Shown here piece by piece: positions 14,795 through 23,500 of a stretch of 44,380 nt of DNA (its first letter is position 1; the number at the start of each line of letters is the position of its first letter). The notes under the pieces were generated by a model. It was not told the origin of the DNA. It saw nothing but the letters and a program-made list of their open reading frames with translations, and ran no database searches. The DNA lies in NCBI GenBank assembly GCA_027318475.1, contig DAHVPC010000003.1, forward strand, positions 1 through 44,380. Direction: 5' to 3'. A program made the translations under genes and the position numbers. The stretch is from Candidatus Cloacimonadota bacterium (GTDB lineage: Bacteria > Cloacimonadota > Cloacimonadia > Cloacimonadales > Cloacimonadaceae).

Positions 14795-16525
14795 ATGGCC
14801 AGCAAAAGCAGTGCCGAATTCTACGGCAATTTGAAAGAAATGTCTCCGATCCGCGCAATCGCCGAGACAATAGTGAACGGTCACAGCGTGCGCAAGATCG
14901 ATATCCGCGAAGCCTATGAAATGGCCAAGAACCAGCCCGGCGTAACCACGACCGATCTGCCCATCAACCCGGAATTCGTGCGGCTCCACAAGCTCCCAGC
15001 CGATGCCAAAGTCCTGAACGACTGCCATGGCAACATCATTGGCCGCACTGCCAAGGCCCGCCGTTTCTACCACCGGCTCAACCCGGCCCAGAAGAACAAG
15101 CTGGAAGGCGATTTCCGCGAGGCGGCATGGCAAATGCAGCATTATCCCTTGATCAAAACCGAGGCGATTTTGGGCATGGACCCGGACCTGATGATCAAAG
15201 CCACCTTCGTCACCACCGAAACCGATGTAGTGAACCTCTACAACTGGCTGCTGAACTTCGCGCCCTACGAGCAACTGCGGGAGCAATACGAAAAGAGCCC
15301 CAGCCTCCCCATCCAGGACATCATTCTCGTCGCCTTCAACGAATGGACCTGCGACGACCCCTTCTACAACAACGTCGGCGCTCCGCAATTGGCGCTGGTG
15401 GACGAGAAGCACAATGTGATCGTGAACCTGGGCATGCGCTACTTCGGCGAGCGGAAGAAAGGGACCCTGACCCTGGCCTGGACTTCCGGCATCCGCATTG
15501 GCATGGCCGCCTGCCATGGCGGAATCAAGGAGATCGACTTCACCAACTGCACCGATGCCTCGTACCATAAGCTGGGCAAGCGGTCCATCGCTTTCTACGG
15601 CCTTTCCGGCACCGGAAAATCCTCCCACACGAACAGCCACGACAACGCCGGCACCCTGCCCGCCGGCTTTGACAAAGTCGTCCTGCACGACGACGCTTTC
15701 CAGATCGACCTGGAAAACAAGCTCTGCCGCGTTTGGGAACCCACCCTCTTCGACAAAACCGATAGCCGTCCGCCCGACCATCCGGACTGGAAATACGCCT
15801 TGGCGGTGATGAACCACACGCTGCTGGAAATGGACGGCAAACGCATCCCCATCGGCTTGGACACCCGCAATTCCAATGGCCGCGCCTTGCTGGACCGCGC
15901 TTTGCTGGGCAAATACGTCAACCGCTGCGCCTTCCCCAAAGCCCTGGTCTGGCTGATGAAGGACTCCGTGCTGCCGCCGGTTTTGAAACTCAGCGACAAG
16001 AACCTGGCCATCGCCATGGGCGCCGCCCTGATGACCCAGCGTAACCGGGCTGAGAATGTGACCGAGGAGGAATTGAACAAGCTCGTGTTCGAGCCCTTTG
16101 CCAATCCCTTCCGGGTTTACGAACTCTACCGCGACGTGGAGGCTTTCCTGCACGTGGCCGAATCCGGCGCTGACATCTATTGCTTCAATTCCCGCGGTTA
16201 TTGGAAGGAATCCGACGACGTGCTGGAAGCCATTCCCTTGAAGACCTCGCTGACCCTGCAATCCGCCCTTCTGATGGATCAACTGGAATGGGAATCCTGG
16301 CCGGTACTGCCCGGAGCGATGATCCCTACCCAAGCGAGCATCGACAGGATCCTGCCCGGCTATTACGACCGCTATGACCCCGCAAAACGCGGCAACATGG
16401 ACAAGTACCTGGAACTGCTGAAAGACAGGTTCCAGCAACGCCAGGATTATCTGCAGGGAAGCGATCTGACCGAACGCCCCGAACTGCAGCAGGCGGTTGT
16501 TACCGCCCTCAAACTGAATATCTGA
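14795..16525 (+). CDS. pckA: Phosphoenolpyruvate carboxykinase (ATP-type)
   Basis: Interconverts oxaloacetate plus ATP with PEP, CO2 and ADP. 576 residues, a little longer than the usual 530-540. The kinase-1a P-loop GLSGTGKSSHT is near residues 268-278 and the metal/ATP segment LHDDAFQIDLEN near 307, with a matching C-terminal NPFRVYELYRDVEAF. It is a divergent ATP-type enzyme: the N-terminal part has extra sequence (about 120 residues before KATFVTTETDVVNLYNW). A strong ribosome site GGAGGAACC precedes ATG 14795. A clear terminator follows. In an amino-acid fermenter it may make ATP from PEP or feed gluconeogenesis. Confidence 0.88.
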   Translation: MASKSSAEFYGNLKEMSPIRAIAETIVNGHSVRKIDIREAYEMAKNQPGVTTTDLPINPEFVRLHKLPADAKVLNDCHGNIIGRTAKARRFYHRLNPAQKNKLEGDFREAAWQMQHYPLIKTEAILGMDPDLMIKATFVTTETDVVNLYNWLLNFAPYEQLREQYEKSPSLPIQDIILVAFNEWTCDDPFYNNVGAPQLALVDEKHNVIVNLGMRYFGERKKGTLTLAWTSGIRIGMAACHGGIKEIDFTNCTDASYHKLGKRSIAFYGLSGTGKSSHTNSHDNAGTLPAGFDKVVLHDDAFQIDLENKLCRVWEPTLFDKTDSRPPDHPDWKYALAVMNHTLLEMDGKRIPIGLDTRNSNGRALLDRALLGKYVNRCAFPKALVWLMKDSVLPPVLKLSDKNLAIAMGAALMTQRNRAENVTEEELNKLVFEPFANPFRVYELYRDVEAFLHVAESGADIYCFNSRGYWKESDDVLEAIPLKTSLTLQSALLMDQLEWESWPVLPGAMIPTQASIDRILPGYYDRYDPAKRGNMDKYLELLKDRFQQRQDYLQGSDLTERPELQQAVVTALKLNI

Positions 16526-16544
16526 CCATTGTTCAAACCTATAG

Positions 16545-16585
16545 ACCGGGACGCGGACAGCAGACTCCGCGTCCCGGTTTCCTTT
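16545..16585 (+). terminator. Intrinsic terminator after pckA
   Basis: A perfect 13-bp stem, ACCGGGACGCGGA with TCCGCGTCCCGGT, and an 8-base loop, followed by TTCCTTT. It begins 20 bases after the pckA stop and should end the surE-to-pckA transcript. Confidence 0.85.
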
Positions 16586-16596
16586 CCCGGACAATT

Positions 16597-16687
16597 GGTT
16601 CCCGCGATCATTACGGCGTCATTGCGCGGTCAATGCGGGCTTCACCCGCAATGACCGCGCAATGACCGCGCAGTGTTAACGGGAGCC
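16597..16687. repeat. GC-rich inverted-repeat element, copy A2
   Basis: Arms of about 43 bp around the loop CTTCA, bounded by TTGGTTCCCG on the left and CGGGAGCCAA on the right. The arms carry three 11-bp modules (CGATCATTACG, GCGTCATTGCG, CGGTCAATGCG). It lies between two convergent genes, in the gap between their two ordinary terminators, so a terminator role alone would be redundant here. Confidence 0.88.
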
Positions 16688-16689
16688 AA

Positions 16690-16719
16690 ATAAAAAACCC
16701 CGTTGCGGGAACGGGGTTC
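16690..16719 (-). terminator. Intrinsic terminator of the ExbB/ExbD/TonB-like operon
   Basis: On the minus strand an AACCCCGTT/AACGGGGTT stem with loop CCCGC is followed by TTTTTTAT. It lies 30-58 bases after the stop of the last operon gene. Confidence 0.85.
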
Positions 16720-16747
16720 AAGGGTTGCAGGGGCGGAGGCTGTCCGA

Positions 16748-18316
16748 TTAGCCCTGGCTGAGGCGGATGGAGAATTGATAGGTGGTTTTTTTGCTCACGC
16801 TAATCCGCCAGTTTTCCACGATGGACTTCACCTCTTGCAGGAACGATGAAGTGAAGGAGCCATTGGGGGTGATGGAAGCCACGACTTTGCCGCTTGCTTC
16901 AATGTACATGTTCACCTGGACCGAGCCTGATTGTGCGCGGATGGCGCTGCTACGGCGATAGGCCTGGGCGATCTGGTCCCGTTTCGGATACACTTGATCG
17001 TAGACATTGTCGATGTCCTGTACTCTTCCGGCAGCGGAACCGCGGATGCTGGCTTCCGAGAGTTTATTGACTTCGGGGGAGTTGAAGGTGAGGATGATGG
17101 GCTGATCTTTGGCGGAAATTGGGATGGGTTTGCGATCCGGAGCCAACGGTTCAAGGCGGGTGACATCACCCGTGTAGCGTTCTGCGGGGCGTTCCGGCTG
17201 TGAAGCTGACCCGCCGCCGGTATATCCGGTGAAGGGTTTGTTGATCGCTGGGGGAGCTGAATCGACCGCGTAGGGATCGAAGGTTCCCGGGTAGCCCGTG
17301 CCGGTTGACGATGAATAGCCGGAAACTCCGCCAGGTCCTGAACCTGGTCCGCTGCTGCCAATGCCGGTTCCGGCCCTTGCGGTCACAAATTCGTCCCAAA
17401 ACTCCGGATTGTATCCAGAGGAATTGCCCACAAAACGGCCAGCTGTGCCAAAGGGCGAGGTGCCAGAGCCAGTTCCCGCTCTACCGGTTCCTGTCCTGCC
17501 AGTTGGGGCTTGAGGCGTTTGGTTGCGGTCAGCCGGATTATCGCCGAGGCTTTCTTCCTCCCCGGTTACCTCAGGTGAACCCGCGATCCTGTCGACTTCG
17601 ATTCTTTGGGCGATCTCGGTCAGCACATCCTCCAAAGGCGCTGGTTTAACCACATCTGGCTTCAGGAACATGTCAAAGATCAAACTGAATACCAAGCCAA
17701 AGATCAGGAAGGAGAAGATCATCTTACGGTTGGCAAGTTCCCTGGGATCTGGCAAAGCGGGTTCCCGAATGACGTCTACGGTCCGCTGTTCTTCATCGGT
17801 TAACATCTTGCGGAGCGGTTTCTGGTAATCGTAAAGAATCTGATACTGGTCGTTTACCTCCACGGAGCCAGACATATCTGAACTTAGCAGAAGATCCGAA
17901 CCGTTTACCAGCAGTTTTTTTCGGATCAGATAGGTGACGTCGACCGGAACGCCGTTGCGCGTAAAGGTAAGCGGCGTGGCTCCAGGAGGCAGCTGGAGAT
18001 GGTACTCGTCGCCCTCCAGAGATATGAGTTTATGGCGGGAGGGGAAATCCGGATCAGCGCCCAGGATCTGCCAGAAGATACGTTTGCCTTTGCCGATGAA
18101 CCAAGCCCGGGTAAAATCCGTTCCTTGACGGATCGTATCCAGTATTTTCCCTTGGTACAGCAGTTTCAGGGTCAACACAGTCTCCGGGGGAGGGAGCGAT
18201 TTTCCGGTAAAACTACCCGTCAGCGTTTCACGGATATTCTGCCCAGCGTCCCTCATCCAACTTTTCAGCTGAGCCATTCCCCCCGGGGTGGATTTGGTAG
18301 TGCTATTCATAGTCAT
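16748..18316 (-). CDS. TonB-like energy transducer with large cytoplasmic domain
   Basis: 522 residues, last gene of the operon. Residues 1-198 are predicted cytoplasmic and contain a beta-rich domain (about 45-160; FPSRHKLISLEGDEYHLQLP recalls an FHA-type sandwich, weakly). One membrane helix is at 200-219 (IFSFLIFGLVFSLIFDMFL). Residues 250-380 are a flexible Gly/Ser/Thr/Pro linker (TGRTGTGRAGTGSGTS) suited to crossing the periplasm. The C-terminal 90 residues match the TonB/AgmX-type fold: VQVNMYIEASGKVVASITP, FLQEVKSIVENWRIS, YQFSIRL. TonB-like proteins carry force from an ExbB/ExbD motor to outer-membrane partners. Most TonBs have almost no cytoplasmic part, so this one may receive a signal inside the cell; it resembles gliding-motor components of myxobacteria in layout. 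AAGGAGG precedes ATG 18316. Confidence 0.8.
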   Translation of the reverse strand: MTMNSTTKSTPGGMAQLKSWMRDAGQNIRETLTGSFTGKSLPPPETVLTLKLLYQGKILDTIRQGTDFTRAWFIGKGKRIFWQILGADPDFPSRHKLISLEGDEYHLQLPPGATPLTFTRNGVPVDVTYLIRKKLLVNGSDLLLSSDMSGSVEVNDQYQILYDYQKPLRKMLTDEEQRTVDVIREPALPDPRELANRKMIFSFLIFGLVFSLIFDMFLKPDVVKPAPLEDVLTEIAQRIEVDRIAGSPEVTGEEESLGDNPADRNQTPQAPTGRTGTGRAGTGSGTSPFGTAGRFVGNSSGYNPEFWDEFVTARAGTGIGSSGPGSGPGGVSGYSSSTGTGYPGTFDPYAVDSAPPAINKPFTGYTGGGSASQPERPAERYTGDVTRLEPLAPDRKPIPISAKDQPIILTFNSPEVNKLSEASIRGSAAGRVQDIDNVYDQVYPKRDQIAQAYRRSSAIRAQSGSVQVNMYIEASGKVVASITPNGSFTSSFLQEVKSIVENWRISVSKKTTYQFSIRLSQG

Positions 18317-18334
18317 GGTTCCTCCTTGATCTGC

Positions 18335-18895
18335 TTAGCTTGCTGTGTTGCCGCGATTCAACCATTCCTGATCCAGAAGCGTGGCGAAGTATATAAAATC
18401 AAAACTGGAGCTTGTACCCAGCTTTACCAGTTCCGTGATGTAGAAGCAGGGGATCGACCGGTCCGCCTGGATCAAGAGGGCAGTCTGCGTGATGGGATTT
18501 CCGTATTCGTCCTTGTTCTTGAGCGTCTCGCTGGCGGTATATCTGAGGTAGGAAAGCAACTCAACGCGTTTCTTGGGGTTGGACCTGAAATCTTGCAGGC
18601 TGCCAAACTCGGTGCCCAGTTCTCCGATCAAGATGCGGTTGGGATAAACCTGCAGGACCGTTGTGCCGCTTTCATTTTGCAGATCGGGTTTAGTCATGGT
18701 GACCGGGAAGCGCATGTTGTTGGGCATGGTGATCTTCTGTCCCTCCATGGAGACATTTTGGATGAGAAAGACCAGCAGAATGGTCAAAACATCTACCAGC
18801 GAGGTTATGGATAGGGCAGGCACATCTTCAAACTTGTGCCTGATTTTCCGGTTGTAATTCTCTTTGTTCAGTTGCTTTTTAACTATGCTTCTCAT
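18335..18895 (-). CDS. ExbD/TolR-like subunit with the ion-carrying aspartate
   Basis: 186 residues. A basic cytoplasmic tail (1-24) precedes a single membrane helix (about 30-48), then a periplasmic domain. D35 in the helix (SLVDVLTILLVFL) sits where ExbD/TolR/MotB-type stators carry the protonatable Asp. The periplasmic part is longer than usual, with an insertion around TASETLKNKDEYGNPITQ, and ends with the typical QADRSIPCFYITELV strand-helix. AGGGAG precedes ATG 18895. It is expected to pair with the Asn-bearing homologue just upstream and the ExbB-like channel. Confidence 0.82.
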   Translation of the reverse strand: MRSIVKKQLNKENYNRKIRHKFEDVPALSITSLVDVLTILLVFLIQNVSMEGQKITMPNNMRFPVTMTKPDLQNESGTTVLQVYPNRILIGELGTEFGSLQDFRSNPKKRVELLSYLRYTASETLKNKDEYGNPITQTALLIQADRSIPCFYITELVKLGTSSSFDFIYFATLLDQEWLNRGNTAS

Positions 18896-18917
18896 AGGTA
18901 CTCCCTAACAATCCGCG

Positions 18918-19415
18918 CTACCTCAGCGGCCTGTAATGGATTACAGAAAAACCGTTGAACCTGCAGATGTCGATGGTCTTGATCAGGTTGTCGTATAACA
19001 CCTCATCAGCTGGAGCAACGTTGATGTCGGCAAGAGTGGGGTAGTTTGTCTTGACCTGTTTCAGAGCGGTGTCTAAACTGGCAAAATCGTAGCGGTCACC
19101 TGTCAGTTCAATCTTTTGAGTGGCTCCAGGCTCTCGGACTTCGAATCCCGGAGAGCCTCCGCTGCGGGAATTGGGAGCCCGGATGACCACCCAGACCTGG
19201 GTCGTATTCCTTCTACCTCCAGTACCTGCCGGTGCATTTGCCGGGCCGGAACTCTGGTTGAAATTCAGTACGATCAGAGCCACTTGCGAGACAACCAGCA
19301 TCACGAGCAAAAAGGGTACGATCGTGAGGAAGAGATTCATCACCGGCACCAGATTGGGGACCACTGGAGCCGATGATGAAACTTGGTTTCTGACGGCTGA
19401 GGGTCGGTAGGCCAT
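18918..19415 (-). CDS. ExbD-like subunit with Asn in place of the ion-carrying Asp
   Basis: 165 residues. One membrane helix (about 22-50) follows a short cytoplasmic tail. The usual P-x-x-D of ExbD is P-V-M-N here: N27 replaces the proton/sodium-binding Asp (codon AAT, 19337-19335). The periplasmic domain (about 75-165) keeps ExbD features: a strand region, DTALKQVKTNYPTLADI, and a final strand IHYRPLR. A Gly/Asn/Pro-rich stretch (55-70) links helix and domain. It begins 4 bases after the channel gene, with AAGGGA at the overlap. Likely an assembly or force-transmitting partner rather than the ion-carrying subunit. Confidence 0.78.
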   Translation of the reverse strand: MAYRPSAVRNQVSSSAPVVPNLVPVMNLFLTIVPFLLVMLVVSQVALIVLNFNQSSGPANAPAGTGGRRNTTQVWVVIRAPNSRSGGSPGFEVREPGATQKIELTGDRYDFASLDTALKQVKTNYPTLADINVAPADEVLYDNLIKTIDICRFNGFSVIHYRPLR

Positions 19416-19419
19416 GTTC

Positions 19420-20253
19420 TTATCCCTTGGTGGTAATGCTGATGTAGTTGATTAGTTTTACGCAGTATTCGTCGATCTCGTTGATAATGCGCTGGGCCTT
19501 GGTAAACAGCGCGCCCTTGATCAAGGTGAGCGGTATGGCCGCCAGCAATCCCAGAGCCGTGGTTCCAATGGCGGTTTTAATGCCTTCGGTCAACAAGGTA
19601 TTGCGGTCGGAAGCGATCAAGGTTCTGTCGCTTAGGGAACTGAAAGCGTAGAGCAAACCCCAGATCGTTCCCAACAGACCCAGATAGGTGCAGATCTGAG
19701 CCAGGGTATCAAACCAGAAAAGTCCGGCATCGAGTTTGTACACGCTCTGCAGTACGGCTTCGTCAAAGGCATTCTGGACTGCGGGCCCCAGGTCTTCCTG
19801 CTTGGTTTTATCCCGGGAATCCCGATAGACCGACAAACCGCTGAAGAAAATGAACCCCAGGGTGGTTTCCTTGAGTTGTTCGGCGATGGTGATGGCTTCA
19901 TTGATCTGGTTGTTCTTGAGATAACCTTTCAGGCTTTTATACATGTTGGCGGCGTTGATCTTCTCATTCAGGAAGAGCTGCCGGGCACGGATAATGCCAT
20001 ATACCAACCCGATAATGAAAGTCAGCAGGATCATGTAACCGAATACACCTTGCCTGTTGCTGTCGATCCATACGCTCCACAGGGTAACTTGCGCACCTTT
20101 AGCATCTTCAACCTGGGATACGGAGGAACCTGCGTCCGTTTCCTCAACAGGTTGATTCTGGCCTTCTTGCGGCGCAGTTTGATCCTGGGCGTTCAATGCG
20201 CTCAGTGCCAAGATCAGCAGCAGAATTGCGATGATGATATGTTTGGCTTTCAT
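19420..20253 (-). CDS. ExbB/TolQ/MotA-type proton (or sodium) channel
   Basis: 277 residues. Unusually for the family it begins with a signal-peptide-like segment (1-22) and a 40-residue acidic, Gln-rich stretch before the first core helix (72-88). Core helices 2 and 3 are at about 183-204 and 229-248, with the conserved LGLLGTIWGLLYAF and GIKTAIGTTALGLLAAIP; the large cytoplasmic loop lies between helices 1 and 2. These are the channel-lining segments of ExbB and TolQ. ATG 20253 is used: it overlaps the previous stop (ATGA) and has GAGGAG upstream; the longer frame starting at 20271 lacks this. It forms the stator with the two ExbD-like proteins that follow. Confidence 0.88.
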   Translation of the reverse strand: MKAKHIIIAILLLILALSALNAQDQTAPQEGQNQPVEETDAGSSVSQVEDAKGAQVTLWSVWIDSNRQGVFGYMILLTFIIGLVYGIIRARQLFLNEKINAANMYKSLKGYLKNNQINEAITIAEQLKETTLGFIFFSGLSVYRDSRDKTKQEDLGPAVQNAFDEAVLQSVYKLDAGLFWFDTLAQICTYLGLLGTIWGLLYAFSSLSDRTLIASDRNTLLTEGIKTAIGTTALGLLAAIPLTLIKGALFTKAQRIINEIDEYCVKLINYISITTKG

Positions 20254-20555
20254 TTGGACTCCTCTAGCCATTTATTTAACTCCATTTGCCAGTCGGCGAG
20301 TTGTTTCCGGCTCTCCTTTCTGATGTCTTCTTTGCTTATGGTGAATGGATACTTGCCAGCCGGAACATAAGTATCCTTCTTGGTCTTCACGACGAAGCCC
20401 GGTTTGGGAAGAAATGATTTGAGTTCAATGACCATTTCCTGGGGAGCGCGAGAAAATCCGCCTTGCCCGGAAGAAGTGGTTGGGGGACGGGTGCCCTGGC
20501 TCCAAGCCAAGCCGCAGGCAATGGTGAACAAGAGGATGAGAATCGCTTTGGGCAT
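20250..20555 (-). CDS. Small secreted protein, unknown, in the ExbB/ExbD operon
   Basis: 101 residues with no family recognised. A signal peptide (1-20, ending in AWSQ) is followed by a Ser/Gly/Pro-rich stretch, a small beta-like region (MVIELKSFLPKPGFVVKTKK, then YVPAGKYPFTISKEDI) and a charged helical C-terminus. It is predicted to be periplasmic. It starts 2 bases after the TPR gene stop and its stop overlaps the channel gene by four bases, so it is firmly part of the operon and likely a component of the same machine. Confidence 0.7.
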   Translation of the reverse strand: MPKAILILLFTIACGLAWSQGTRPPTTSSGQGGFSRAPQEMVIELKSFLPKPGFVVKTKKDTYVPAGKYPFTISKEDIRKESRKQLADWQMELNKWLEESK

Positions 20556-20557
20556 GG

Positions 20558-23500
20558 TTACTCCTTAACCGCCCTGGTAAGGGAAACTTCGGCCAGGAAA
20601 CCCCGATAGGGCGACGTATTCTGGATTTCCACCCGCAGGGTGTTTTGACCCTTGAGCATGTGTTCTTTAGGCAGGGTTACCCGTTTGGGAAATACGATAA
20701 ACTCGGGTTCCGTGTCGTATTCGTAACTATAATTGTCGATCAACAGCTGGCCATTCAGATACAGCGAGGCTGTCTCAGGCGCTACGAAATCGATGAATCC
20801 TTCCCGGTACTGGGTCTCCATATCAAAATCGAATTCCAGGATGACATTGTTCCTGGGGGCGTCCACACTCTCCGGAACCCAAATAGGTTCAGCGATGGAG
20901 TTGGCAAGTTCTTTCACCTTACTGACAGGCAGACTGAAATCGGCGGCAAAGATCGCAGGATTCCGCTCCGATTTTCCCGTCAGGGGATTCACCGCAACGG
21001 ACATCCATGCGTTACTGCTGGGATATGTGACTGTTTCCGAAGGCAATTTGGCGATGATCATCTCCACGTCAAAAACAACGCTGGCGCTGAAGTCCAGCGG
21101 GACAGGAGCTGGGGTGCCGTTGTAGAAAACTACTTTCAGGGTGTTGGTAGTCTCCTTCCAGGATTTGCCAGCCAGACGGGCTGCATAACGCTGTGCATAT
21201 TGGCCGTTGTGGGACAGGGAATCCACCGGCAGATATGCGGGATCGATTTTAACATCATTGATGTACACCTGGGGATTGTTGATGTAGGCCAGATGCATGA
21301 ACATGGCGGAGGGGGCTATCCTGCCGGTGAACTCACGTTCCACTATCAATGAATCCTGGGCTGGGATGGTGTAGGATCCCAAGGTGTAACCCAGTGTGGT
21401 GGCGACAGTGGAAAAACCTGAAATGCCGCTCGAGGAATCTCGTGCGGCTTTGGCAGAAGTGACCTTCCATTCGGAATTGAGAGGATAATAGGTTACCCGG
21501 TAATCCGGCAGAAGAGCTCTGGATTTTAGGGTGCTTTCCGCCTTGAGAGTGAACTGATCGGAATATCCCGCCAGGGTATAGCTGTCGTAGATTTCGCGGA
21601 AGATGCCGGAGGAAATTGAGCGGTGCTTGGCGATATATCCTTCGGCGTTCATCAGCGTCCGCACCATGTTCTGAACTTGTTCTTCGGAGTTATTGTCGCG
21701 ATAGTCTTTCATTTCGTTGGATATCTCCAGATACCGGATAATGCGGCTTTCAATGGCATCGGCGGTATGGTCGTTAATCCGGCAGATGAGGTCCAGGGCG
21801 CGCAGTCTCTGACTGGTGGATAGATATCTGGATTCGGGTTGCTTCAGCAAGTCGGTGATAATCTGGTATTCCTGATCAGCCGTGTTGCTCAGGATGGGAA
21901 TCCGCCTGACACCGCCAAAGAGGTGTCCCATCCAGCTAGTGCGGGGCAGGATCGTGATCAGGTCCGAGGGGCTGCTTTTCAACAGGGCACCCTGCTCCAC
22001 CGCTCTGATCTGTCGCTCATACTTTGCCAGATAGTCGTTCTTCGCCTGCAGCTCACGATATTCCTGTTCAGCGACCGTAAAGGCCTGATAGGCCAAAGTG
22101 GTATCCAACGGCAGTTTCTCGCGCCTGTAAACAGCTTCCACTTTCTTGTAATCATCGCGCTTCTGGAAAGCTAGTTTCCAATCTAGCTGCTTGTAAGCTG
22201 CGTCAAACTCCGTCACGATCTTGTAGAGTTTCCCGGCAGCTATCCGTTGATAGATCGCATATTGTCTGTTGTCTTTGAGAAAGAGTTCCCGGGCGTAGAA
22301 TTCGTGTTTCTCCTCATCATTGCGCGCGGCATACTGGTTGGCCATGAAAGTAAGGTATTCAGTTACCCTGGAATGTTTGGGATACAGGTCGATAAACCTG
22401 TCCATGAGTTCCAGGACCTTGTCCGTGTTCTGGTCTTCGTTGTAGAGCTCTATCGCCCTAATAAATATGGACTCGGCGGTTTCATCGCCGCTGTTGATTT
22501 TTTTGGCTTTAACCTGGTCGTGCAGTGCCAGCAGTTGGTTCGCGGCTTGGGCACGTTGCCGGGGATTTTGGGCCAAAGTGTTTATCGACTCGTTTTGCAG
22601 CCTGAAAGCATAATTGCTGGTTGGCGCCAAGGCTATGAAAGCATTTTTCAACTCAGTAACTCTGGCTTCATCGTTCATCAGTGAGTCAGCGATGCCCCAG
22701 CAGTCGAAATACAGGGAGTATTTCTGATCCAGGTTGTCGGTGGTATCGACCAAACCTAGTTTGACGTTGATCGCCTCATCATACTTCTGAGCCCGGATGT
22801 ATGCCTGGGCGGCATTCTCCCGGTTACCGACATATTTGTCCTTATCGATCTTGGAGCCTTTGTATTCGTTGGAAATGCGGATGTATTCCCGGGCAGCCAG
22901 TTCGAAATCACCATTCTGTTCGGCCAGATCTATGCCAGTTTGGATTTGCATCCTGATTTCATGAATGATCGCGTCCTGGTCTTTCTTGTCGCTGGCGTAC
23001 TTAAGAGCGTTGCGGAAGGCAGCCTCAGCTTCTGCGAGGTTGTTTTCCCTTTGGGCGATATCCGCCAAAGACAGATAGATATCCCTATTGATATTGCGGC
23101 CCAGGCTGGTTTCCAGTTTGAGCAAGTCGCGGAAACTTGCCTTGGCTTCGGTCAGCAAGCCCTGGCTGATTTGGATGCGTGAAAGTTTAAGAGTCACCTG
23201 GACCGCTGTCTGGCGTGTTTTTTCCGAGGCATATTCGGGCATGCTGAGCACGGAGAAAAACCTGGAGGAAGCGTCACGGTAGAACTGATACAGAGAGTCC
23301 CGGTTGGCAGGTAAACTTTGCGCGGGAGTGTACAGGGAATCGACGAAGCTGGCTGTCATGCCCTCATAGATTCTATCTACGAACACGTAGGCAGTGCCTT
23401 CATTATCGTAGAAGGAGGGGTTTGCCGGATATTTGTCATTATATGTCCAAAGCCCCTGCACAGCCTGGAACAGGTCTTCAGTTGTACCGCTTTTCTCCGC

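Noticed and set aside
14759-16594. 611-codon open frame on the minus strand opposite pckA
   Set aside because: It is the antisense of a well-supported enzyme gene in GC-rich, codon-biased DNA; its protein shows no domain and starts and stops beyond the gene borders only by chance.
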